Below are positions 1 to 5,660 of a DNA stretch of 8,300 nucleotides, piece after piece (position 1 is the stretch's first letter; every line of letters starts with the position of its first letter). The translations under genes were made by a program, and so were the position numbers. Source of the DNA: Crocinitomicaceae bacterium (GTDB lineage: Bacteria > Bacteroidota > Bacteroidia > Flavobacteriales_D > Crocinitomicaceae); assembly GCA_030830385.1 (NCBI GenBank), contig JAURNA010000345.1, forward strand, positions 1 through 8,300. The letters are read 5' to 3'. The notes beneath the pieces were generated by a model. It saw nothing but the letters and a program-made list of their open reading frames with translations. It had not been told where the DNA came from and ran no database searches.

Positions 1-34
1 CTGTTCTCACAACACTATTGAATTACTTTCGGAT

Positions 35-67
35 GAGTATTTGGATACTCGGCACACATGGATACTC
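35..67. repeat. Small inverted plus direct repeat cluster upstream of the DUF4255 gene
   Basis: GAGTAT (35-40) and ATACTC (45-50) form a perfect 6-bp inverted repeat around a 4-base loop, TTGG. The 9-mer TGGATACTC occurs at 42-50 and again at 59-67, so the left arm could pair with either copy. No T tract follows, so it is not an obvious intrinsic terminator. It may be an operator or an RNA switch, or chance; if the upstream frame is coding it would just be codons. Confidence 0.35.
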
Positions 68-71
68 TTTG
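40..71 (+). promoter_or_regulatory. Weak Bacteroidota-type promoter candidate
   Basis: TTTG at 40-43 is followed after 20 bases by ACTCTTTG at 64-71. The Bacteroidota consensus is TTTG near -33 and TAnnTTTG near -7, so the TTTG halves fit and the spacing is plausible, but the TA is missing. Transcription would begin about 60 bases before the DUF4255 start. It coincides with the repeat cluster. The evidence is weak, and an upstream promoter outside the window is equally possible. Confidence 0.2.
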
Positions 72-139
72 AGATTATCTCTGTCGAAAAACTGCGGTTA
101 GCATCACTATGGAACGATGTTCCGAACGCTGAAATTGAA

Positions 140-706
140 ATGATCGACAAGGCACTAACCACGATTGCGAAAGAACTCGCCGCATATCTTGAGGTAGAAG
201 CGGGACTTGACGATGCAACGAATAAAATCAAACTGACCCATTTATTCAATGGTTCCGGAGAGCCCAATGCCTCGGAAATTGGCATTACACTCGTAAACAT
301 TGAGGAAGACCGAATCAACCGGGCAAATGATCCTTACATCAAATCACCGGAAGGAATTACCAAGGTGAATCCGGAGATCAAACTGAATTTATACGTGTTG
401 TTCACTGCCAATTTTGGCGACCTGTACGATGAAGCACTCAAATTCATCTCGTACATTATCGAATTCTTTCAGGGCAAAAGCGTCTTCACACGAAACAACA
501 CTCCGGGATTGGATGAAAACGTCGAAAAGTTGATCACCGAATTGTATCCGATGAGTTTCGAACAACAAAACTACCTCTGGGGAATGATGGGGGGAAAGTA
601 CATGCCTTCCGTGTTGTATCGCTTCCGGCTTCTTGAAGTTCGCAGAGGATTGCCAACCGACAGCGCAGAACCCATTACAACCATCAAAGAAAACGCCGGA
701 TCATGA
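140..706 (+). CDS. DUF4255 / Pvc16-like tail terminator (cap) protein
   Basis: 188 aa from the chosen ATG. The start MIDKALTTIAKELAAYL matches the usual DUF4255 opening (Met-Ile, then an amphipathic helix with a terminal YL). The C-terminal part has the family-like block GGKYMPSVLYRFRLLEVRRG. DUF4255 includes the N-terminal domain of Pvc16/Afp16, the protein that terminates sheath and tube polymerisation at the end distal to the baseplate; that role is inferred from the family. The same frame stays open upstream to base 2, so an earlier start (for example the ATG at 41) is formally possible, but those residues do not resemble the family. No clear Shine-Dalgarno precedes base 140. The stop overlaps the next start (ATGA at 703-706), implying translational coupling. 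A GGGGGG run lies at 589-594. It is cytoplasmic in style, with no signal peptide or membrane segment. Confidence 0.85.
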   Translation: MIDKALTTIAKELAAYLEVEAGLDDATNKIKLTHLFNGSGEPNASEIGITLVNIEEDRINRANDPYIKSPEGITKVNPEIKLNLYVLFTANFGDLYDEALKFISYIIEFFQGKSVFTRNNTPGLDENVEKLITELYPMSFEQQNYLWGMMGGKYMPSVLYRFRLLEVRRGLPTDSAEPITTIKENAGS

Positions 707-1713
707 GTTTCGAAATCGTATACAAAAGATTGTACTCGCTGGGGGTTGCCAACGATTTCTTCAAGGACGAAGAATGCAATGACTTTCGATTCGTCCCACT
801 CAGGGGAACCAGGGAGACCTTGCGTTCGCTCGGAATCATCTTCAAAGAAAACAAGAAAGGATTTGACCTCATTTACCGCACAGATGGCAGCGGATTTTCT
901 CCCTACTTTGCCATTGAAGGTACGCGCGTGATCAATTTCGGAATTCAACTGGTCAACGATGAGGCGCTCTCGTACACAGACCTTCCCGAAAAGCAGAATG
1001 CAAGCCAGATATACTTTCTGGAAGGAGCCTATGACGATGCTTCGCCCACGGTCGATCTAATCGATACGCGGCCAATGATTTTCACCGAGAGCAAACTCTT
1101 CCCTTCAAAAGAGGCAACGTTCCGCATAGAAGATGTAAACGCAAATCAATTGCTCGAATGGACACAGGAAGGTTTGCAGGACGACGATAATCCGACACAT
1201 TATCACCATACCTTTTCCGCTGATTTGGGGGCATATGAACGTCTGAAACGCGTTACACTCAAAACCTTGATCAATGGATCGCTGGAAGAATCCACAGATG
1301 TTTTGATCTACAACGCGATGATTGAGCCGGCAATCATAGGCATTTTTTCCCTCACGCTCGACAAAGACATTGTTTATGACAGCTCGCTGCCTTATTCATC
1401 CGAAGTTGAGCTTGCGGCATCATCGAGCATCTGGAAGTATTCAATTGAACTAACAAGAGATTTTACAAACGGAAACTTCGCGGTGAACAATACGGGTGGA
1501 GGAGGATTAACGTTCAGCGAGATTGCCCCACCGGCCGATTATTTGAAAGGACGCACAGTTGTCTTTCAATCTTCCGACCCAATCGCGAAATCTGAATTAG
1601 CAAACAAGGATTTTGATTTGGTTGTGACATCTGACGACATTGATCTGACGATTTCACCATTGCCGAATCCCTCACCTTATTCAACAAACTCAACAATTTA
1701 TCTAAAAATTTAA
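703..1713 (+). CDS. Uncharacterised 336-aa protein of the CIS locus (cap-end module)
   Basis: I do not recognise a named domain. The N-terminal ~65 residues look like a compact module (YKRLYSLGVANDFF, then FRFVPLRGTRETLRSLGIIF, then GFDLIYRTDGSG), vaguely like other Bacteroidota proteins next to DUF4255 genes; this is recollection, not a search. The middle (about 100-230) is mostly beta-type sequence with acidic loops. A Gly-rich stretch (GGGG at 265-268) precedes a C-terminal segment ending in a Ser/Pro/Asn-rich tail. No signal peptide, membrane helix or catalytic motif is visible. The gene overlaps the DUF4255 stop by 4 bp and ends 11 bp before the sheath gene, so it is very probably a structural or assembly component. 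A cap accessory or sheath-end adaptor is an inference from position only; an effector is less likely given its place among core genes. Confidence 0.85.
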   Translation: MSFEIVYKRLYSLGVANDFFKDEECNDFRFVPLRGTRETLRSLGIIFKENKKGFDLIYRTDGSGFSPYFAIEGTRVINFGIQLVNDEALSYTDLPEKQNASQIYFLEGAYDDASPTVDLIDTRPMIFTESKLFPSKEATFRIEDVNANQLLEWTQEGLQDDDNPTHYHHTFSADLGAYERLKRVTLKTLINGSLEESTDVLIYNAMIEPAIIGIFSLTLDKDIVYDSSLPYSSEVELAASSSIWKYSIELTRDFTNGNFAVNNTGGGGLTFSEIAPPADYLKGRTVVFQSSDPIAKSELANKDFDLVVTSDDIDLTISPLPNPSPYSTNSTIYLKI

Positions 1714-1724
1714 AATTCAAATTT
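1714..1724 (+). promoter_or_regulatory. A/T-rich translation leader of the sheath gene
   Basis: The 11-bp spacer reads AATTCAAATTT and lies directly before the sheath ATG. It has no purine-rich Shine-Dalgarno. A/T-rich, SD-poor start regions are common in Bacteroidota, where anti-SD pairing is little used. The other close junctions here are overlaps or short spacers, so this one may reflect independent, efficient initiation for an abundant protein. That functional reading is inference. Confidence 0.3.
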
Positions 1725-3827
1725 ATGGCAAGCACGTACAAGACGCCTGGTGTATACATTGAGGAAATATCGACGCTTCCGGCGTCGGTGGCTGCTGTGG
1801 AAACGGCAATTCCCGCATTCATCGGGTTTACTGGTAAAGCAAAAAAGAACGGAAAGGATCTCATCCATACCAACCCGGACGATCCTACAGAGATCAAACC
1901 CGATCCAACGAAAATCGATTCGCTTCTCGAGTACGAAGAATACTTCGGCACAGGAACCGATGAGGTTACCATCGAGGTGAACCTGAAATCCGATAACTCG
2001 GTAGAAAGCGTGGATGTGGGAGCGGGATTCTGTTTGTACAACAGCATGCGCATCTATTTCTCGAATGGTGGAGGACCCTGCTATGTGGTTTCGTGTGGAA
2101 CGTACGAAGAAATCGACACAACCGATGACAACGATCTCTACGATGCACTTGTGGCCGGACTCAACGCAGTTCGCAAAGAGGACGAGCCAACTTTGTTGCT
2201 TTTCCCGGACGCTGCAAATTTATTCTCCGACAAAACGAAATTCGGGACACTTCAGAAAGATGCACTCAAACAGTGTAACGATCTGCAAGATCGATTCTGC
2301 ATCTTCGATTTGCTCAACGGATCAGAAGATCTCGATTGGGAAGATGGAGATTCCGAGTCGGTAGACCTTGGCTTCCGAAACAACGTCGGAGCTCAATACC
2401 TGAAGTACGGAGCATCGTACTATCCCAACCTGAGAACAACGCTAGGGTTCGACTTCGGATACGAGCACGTCAAAGGAAACATCAAGAAAAATGGCCTGAC
2501 CGTTTCGCTCGGTGCACTGAGCACGGATGCAACGGTCGTTACTCATTATGACCGTGTGCTTGCAGACGAAACAACCTTTGACAGTTATTTCGACGATCAA
2601 ACATGCGATATTACATTTCCCGCTGATTTGGATGCAGCCCCCGTCAATACCTTGGCGCTTGACGAAGGATTTGCACGGATCACCGAATTGTCCGGGTCAA
2701 AAGATACCAAGAAGGAACTTCAGCAAAAGGCCAGATACATCCAGTTCATGCTGGAGGGATTGGTATCGTTAAAAGACAATCTGACGGATACCGAAGATGA
2801 AGATGGCGATGCAACCACGAATAAAGATCTGTTCTCAATTCACAAAGCGCATATTGCAGTGGAAGGAGGCCCCTCTTATTCACGACTGGAAGAACTTGTG
2901 CGCAAATTATATGAGTATGACATCAGCTACTCCACAGACGGAGGAAGTTCCTTCTCAGCTTTGGGAATCGTAACCAAGAACGGAAGTGACAACGTGGTCT
3001 ACGATGTTGTGGATTGCTCTGTTTCGGGAGTTGCAGAAGATGGAGATTTGTACGGAGATGCTGGAACGGTTACCGTTGTGGTTGGACGTGCTCGTGCAAT
3101 GTGGCAGTCACTGTACGAAGATGTACTCAGTTATGTGAAGAGCTTCGCAGCAGAAATTGATTTGCGCAAAGAAAACCTCGAGCAACTTCTCGAAGAATCA
3201 AACCCGGTATATGCCAACATCGCTCAGGCGATCCGCAAGGAGGGAATTGTACTTCCACCAAGTGGAGCCGTTGCCGGTGTGTATGCCGCTGTTGACAATG
3301 AGCGCGGAGTTTGGGTTGCACCGGCTAACCGCAGCTTGAATTCAGTGATCGGACCAAAAGTGAACGTCACCGCAGCAGAACAAGGTGGATTGAATGTGGA
3401 TGCGACATCGGGAAAGTCAATCAACGCAATTCGATCATTTACAGGTCGTGGAACCATGATCTGGGGAGCAAGAACGCTCGCCGGAAACAGTAACGAGTGG
3501 CGCTACGTGCCCGTTCGTCGACTGTTCAACATGGTGGAAGAATCCGTGAAGAAGGCAACCGAGTTCGTTGTTTTCGAACCGAACGATAAAAACACCTGGG
3601 TACGCACGAAGGCCATGATCGAGAACTTCCTGAACCAAATTTGGAAAGCAGGAGGACTCGCAGGAGCAAAGGCTGAACACGCATACATCGTGAAAGTCGG
3701 ATTGGGTGAAACCATGACAGCACAGGACATTCTCGAAGGTCGGATGATCATCGAAATCCACATGGCTGCCGTACGTCCGGCAGAGTTCATTGTGTTGCGC
3801 TTCATGCACAAACTCCAGGAATCATAA
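1725..3827 (+). CDS. Contractile tail sheath protein (Pvc2-4/Afp2-4 family)
   Basis: 700 aa. The N-terminal arm TYKTPGVYIEEISTLPASV (from residue 4) and the following AIPAFIGFTGKA are hallmark sheath sequences; the arm links neighbouring subunits. The conserved C-terminal sheath domain covers about 525-700 and includes WVAPANRSLNSVIGPKVN from W530, RRLFNMVEESVKKA, FEPNDKNTW at 617-625, and the terminal strand VRPAEFIVLRFMH at 683-695. The protein polymerises around the tube in an extended state and contracts to drive it forward. It is much longer than typical Pvc/Afp sheath subunits. The extra length lies in the middle, including an apparent beta-rich insertion near 400-455 (STDGGSSFSALG to GTVTVVVG). 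It is the only sheath gene in the window, whereas Pvc and Afp loci carry three. The protein is Asp/Glu-rich in its loops. Confidence 0.97.
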   Translation: MASTYKTPGVYIEEISTLPASVAAVETAIPAFIGFTGKAKKNGKDLIHTNPDDPTEIKPDPTKIDSLLEYEEYFGTGTDEVTIEVNLKSDNSVESVDVGAGFCLYNSMRIYFSNGGGPCYVVSCGTYEEIDTTDDNDLYDALVAGLNAVRKEDEPTLLLFPDAANLFSDKTKFGTLQKDALKQCNDLQDRFCIFDLLNGSEDLDWEDGDSESVDLGFRNNVGAQYLKYGASYYPNLRTTLGFDFGYEHVKGNIKKNGLTVSLGALSTDATVVTHYDRVLADETTFDSYFDDQTCDITFPADLDAAPVNTLALDEGFARITELSGSKDTKKELQQKARYIQFMLEGLVSLKDNLTDTEDEDGDATTNKDLFSIHKAHIAVEGGPSYSRLEELVRKLYEYDISYSTDGGSSFSALGIVTKNGSDNVVYDVVDCSVSGVAEDGDLYGDAGTVTVVVGRARAMWQSLYEDVLSYVKSFAAEIDLRKENLEQLLEESNPVYANIAQAIRKEGIVLPPSGAVAGVYAAVDNERGVWVAPANRSLNSVIGPKVNVTAAEQGGLNVDATSGKSINAIRSFTGRGTMIWGARTLAGNSNEWRYVPVRRLFNMVEESVKKATEFVVFEPNDKNTWVRTKAMIENFLNQIWKAGGLAGAKAEHAYIVKVGLGETMTAQDILEGRMIIEIHMAAVRPAEFIVLRFMHKLQES

Positions 3828-3861
3828 ATCATTAAATAAACGAACAAAAGAATAAGAAGTT
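3828..3861 (+). promoter_or_regulatory. A-rich intergenic leader of the tube gene
   Basis: This 34-bp spacer between sheath stop and tube start is nearly free of C and G and carries only a weak purine stretch (AATAAGAAG) close to the ATG. I see no hairpin with a T tract and no convincing promoter. It is the longest intergenic gap from the DUF4255 gene to the right edge. It precedes the gene whose product should be among the most abundant, which fits a role in efficient translation; this is inference. Confidence 0.3.
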
Positions 3862-4293
3862 ATGGCAGATTATCCACAACCCGCTTTCCATTTCAAAGTT
3901 GAATGGGGGGGAGCTTCCGGAGCATTTACAGAAGTTTCAGGATTAAACCTTGAGCATCAGGTAATCGAATACCGAGACGGGTTAAGCCCGACGTTTTCAA
4001 CCATTAAAATGCCCGGTCTGAACACAAACGGCGAGATTACACTCAAGCGTGGGATTTTTAAGAAAAACAACGAATTCTACGAGTGGTGGAACTCCGTTTC
4101 CATGAACACCGTTGAGCGTCGTGATATCACAGTAAGCCTGCTGGATGAAAATCATGCAGCAACCATGGTGTGGAAATTCACGAACGCATGGCCTTCAAAA
4201 ATCGAAGGAGCGAGCCTCAATTCCACGGGAAATGAAGTAGCCGTTGAAACCATTACGATGGTGCACGAAGGTTTGACCATCGATAATAACTAG
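3862..4293 (+). CDS. Inner tube protein (Pvc1/Afp1, gp19/Hcp-like)
   Basis: 143 aa, the usual size for CIS tube subunits. It opens with FHFKVEW at 9-15, followed by the family motif FTEVSGLNLEHQVIEYRDG at 22-40. LTLKRG-like ITLKRGIFKKNNEFYEWWN comes in mid-protein and a C-terminal AWPSKIEGASLNSTGNEVAVE block follows; these are typical of T4 gp19-like and Hcp-like tube proteins. Subunits form hexameric rings stacked into the rigid tube that carries or delivers cargo. It follows the sheath gene, whereas in Pvc/Afp the tube gene comes first. A seven-G run (3905-3911) encodes Trp15-Gly-Gly and would destroy the protein if it slipped by one base. Confidence 0.96.
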   Translation: MADYPQPAFHFKVEWGGASGAFTEVSGLNLEHQVIEYRDGLSPTFSTIKMPGLNTNGEITLKRGIFKKNNEFYEWWNSVSMNTVERRDITVSLLDENHAATMVWKFTNAWPSKIEGASLNSTGNEVAVETITMVHEGLTIDNN

Positions 4294-4295
4294 GG

Positions 4296-4748
4296 ATGAG
4301 TTTGGTGTTCGAAAGACCACCGTCGGGCTTCCACTTTGCGGTTGTATTTGAGCTATTTCCACAGACTACGAACGACTTTCGTTTTCAGGAAGTCAGTGGA
4401 CTCAATGTAACGGTTGAAACGGAAGATTTCAAAGAGGGCGGTGAAAACCGGTTCACGCACAAACTCCCAAAGCGAACCAGTTACAGCCCTCTTGAATTGA
4501 AGAGGGGACTGTTTACCGGATCGTTTATCACGCAATGGTGCAAGGACGCGATTGAAAACTTTGAGTTCAAGCCGGCCAACATTCTGATTACACTGCTCAA
4601 CGACCAACACATTCCGATTGCCGGATGGTATGTCGTAAACGCTTACCCCGTCGAGTGGAGTACATCCGGATTTAACGCACAATCAAGTGATTTGGTGGTG
4701 GAGTCTTTGAAACTGAACTACTCCTATTTCAACACAATCAGAGTCTGA
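4296..4748 (+). CDS. Second tube protein, tube initiator (Pvc5/Afp5-like)
   Basis: 150 aa, a paralogue of the upstream tube protein: GFHFAVVFEL at 11-20 and FRFQEVSGLNVTVETEDFKEGG at 28-49 align with the tube motifs FHFKVEW and FTEVSGLNLEHQ, and LELKRGLFTGSFITQWC and NAYPVEWSTSGFNAQSSDLVVE align with the later ones. In Pvc and Afp the corresponding protein forms the first special ring linking the tube to the LysM adaptor and spike. The assignment as initiator, not main tube, rests on its divergence from the canonical tube sequence and its place directly before the DUF5908 and LysM genes. It starts 2 bp after the tube stop, without a clear Shine-Dalgarno, so translation is probably coupled. 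Confidence 0.92.
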   Translation: MSLVFERPPSGFHFAVVFELFPQTTNDFRFQEVSGLNVTVETEDFKEGGENRFTHKLPKRTSYSPLELKRGLFTGSFITQWCKDAIENFEFKPANILITLLNDQHIPIAGWYVVNAYPVEWSTSGFNAQSSDLVVESLKLNYSYFNTIRV

Positions 4749-4752
4749 GTCT

Positions 4753-4920
4753 ATGCCGATAGAAATCAAGGATATGATCATTACTGTGTCCATTGCGGAA
4801 GGTAACTCCGCAGGGCAGACAGCGGCTTCAGGTCAATCTGGCTCTGCCGATAAAGAAGAGCTCATCAAAGAGTGTGTGGAACGTGTACTTGAAATTCTTC
4901 AGGAAAAAACAGAACGATAA
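4753..4920 (+). CDS. Small DUF5908 family protein (Pvc6/Afp6-like)
   Basis: 55 aa. The start MPIEIKDMIITVSI is a short beta-type segment characteristic of DUF5908 proteins. A Gly/Ser/Ala/Gln-rich linker follows (about 16-32), then a charged amphipathic helix, KEELIKECVERVLEILQEK (34-52), which also matches the family. The gene sits 4 bp after the tube initiator and its TAA overlaps the ATG of the LysM gene (TAATG), exactly where pvc6/afp6 lies in those loci. It is probably a small structural or assembly factor of the inner baseplate; its molecular role is not established to my knowledge. Cys41 is the only cysteine. Confidence 0.9.
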   Translation: MPIEIKDMIITVSIAEGNSAGQTAASGQSGSADKEELIKECVERVLEILQEKTER

Positions 4921-5660
4921 TGAGCGGAAAACTCGAAAAATTGATCATTGAGCCTTTCAAGGACGCCAATTGTACACAAAAAGGTGAGGCGACTCCGTAC
5001 ACGGCATTGATCAATCCGGATCAAATCGTAATGGACTCCAAAGTGGAGTACGAAACTCCCCGGCAAAACGGAGGGGATGGAGATCAGAAAATCTTCAAGG
5101 GAATTACTTCTCCGAAACTCAATGTGAAGTTGTTGTTTGATGGAACCGGCGTTCTATTGGCATCGGAACAATCGGCATTATTAGCTGTTGCAGCCAAACT
5201 AACCGGTGCAGGAAGTGATTCTGCTGAACTCGGTACCGTTCAGGAACAAATCGAGGCTTTTCGTAAAGTCGCGAATTATTACAATGGCGAAGACCACGAG
5301 CCCAGCTACGTTCGCATTGCATGGGGGGGAATTGTTTTCAAAGGACGACTCGAAACTTTCAAAGTCACTTACACGCTCTTCAAACCCGATGGATCGCCGC
5401 TCCGTGCAATGGGTGAAGCCGGATTTGTAGGGTCCGTTGACCCCGCTACTGAGAGCAAGAAAAAGAACATGCAATCCCCGGACCTTACGCATGTAAGAAC
5501 CGTGAAAGAAGGAGATACGCTGCCCTTGATGTGTCATCAGATCTACAAGGACTCTACGCGTTACATCGAAGTGGCACGTGTGAATGCCCTGAGCAATTAC
5601 CGCCACCTGAAACCCGGAACGAAATTGTTTTTTCCACCCATCAAATCGATTGAAAAATGA
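4920..5660 (+). CDS. LysM-containing baseplate hub / tube adaptor (Pvc7/Afp7-like)
   Basis: 246 aa. The N-terminal ~180 residues match the CIS tube-adaptor fold: LEKLIIEPFKD at 5-15, YTALINPDQIVMDSKVEYE, then SPKLNVKLLFDGTG and WGGIVFKGRLETFKVTYTLF. A C-terminal LysM-type module covers about 193-241 (RTVKEGDTLPLMCHQIYKD, then LKPGTKLFFPP), the same architecture as phage T4 gp53-type and Pvc7 proteins, where LysM serves protein-protein contacts in the baseplate and not necessarily peptidoglycan binding. It connects the tube initiator to the spike hub. It is coupled to both neighbours by overlaps (TAATG at its start, ATGA at its end). A seven-G run at 5323-5329 encodes Trp135-Gly-Gly, like the one in the tube gene. 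Confidence 0.95.
   Translation: MSGKLEKLIIEPFKDANCTQKGEATPYTALINPDQIVMDSKVEYETPRQNGGDGDQKIFKGITSPKLNVKLLFDGTGVLLASEQSALLAVAAKLTGAGSDSAELGTVQEQIEAFRKVANYYNGEDHEPSYVRIAWGGIVFKGRLETFKVTYTLFKPDGSPLRAMGEAGFVGSVDPATESKKKNMQSPDLTHVRTVKEGDTLPLMCHQIYKDSTRYIEVARVNALSNYRHLKPGTKLFFPPIKSIEK

Noticed and set aside
41..139. Upstream ATG at 41 as the start of the DUF4255 gene
   Set aside because: The extra 33 residues do not resemble the family, while the ATG at 140 gives the typical MIDKAL start; kept as an open question in the findings.
1514..2053. 179-aa reverse-strand open frame across the junction of the 336-aa and sheath genes
   Set aside because: It lies antisense to two well-supported genes, its translation is low-complexity without a recognisable domain, and no start signal supports it.
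3503..3847. 114-aa reverse-strand open frame antisense to the sheath C-terminus
   Set aside because: It mirrors the most conserved part of the sheath, so its openness is a by-product of codon bias.
3828..3861. Possible terminator or attenuator between sheath and tube genes
   Set aside because: No stable inverted repeat or T tract is present in the 34-bp spacer.
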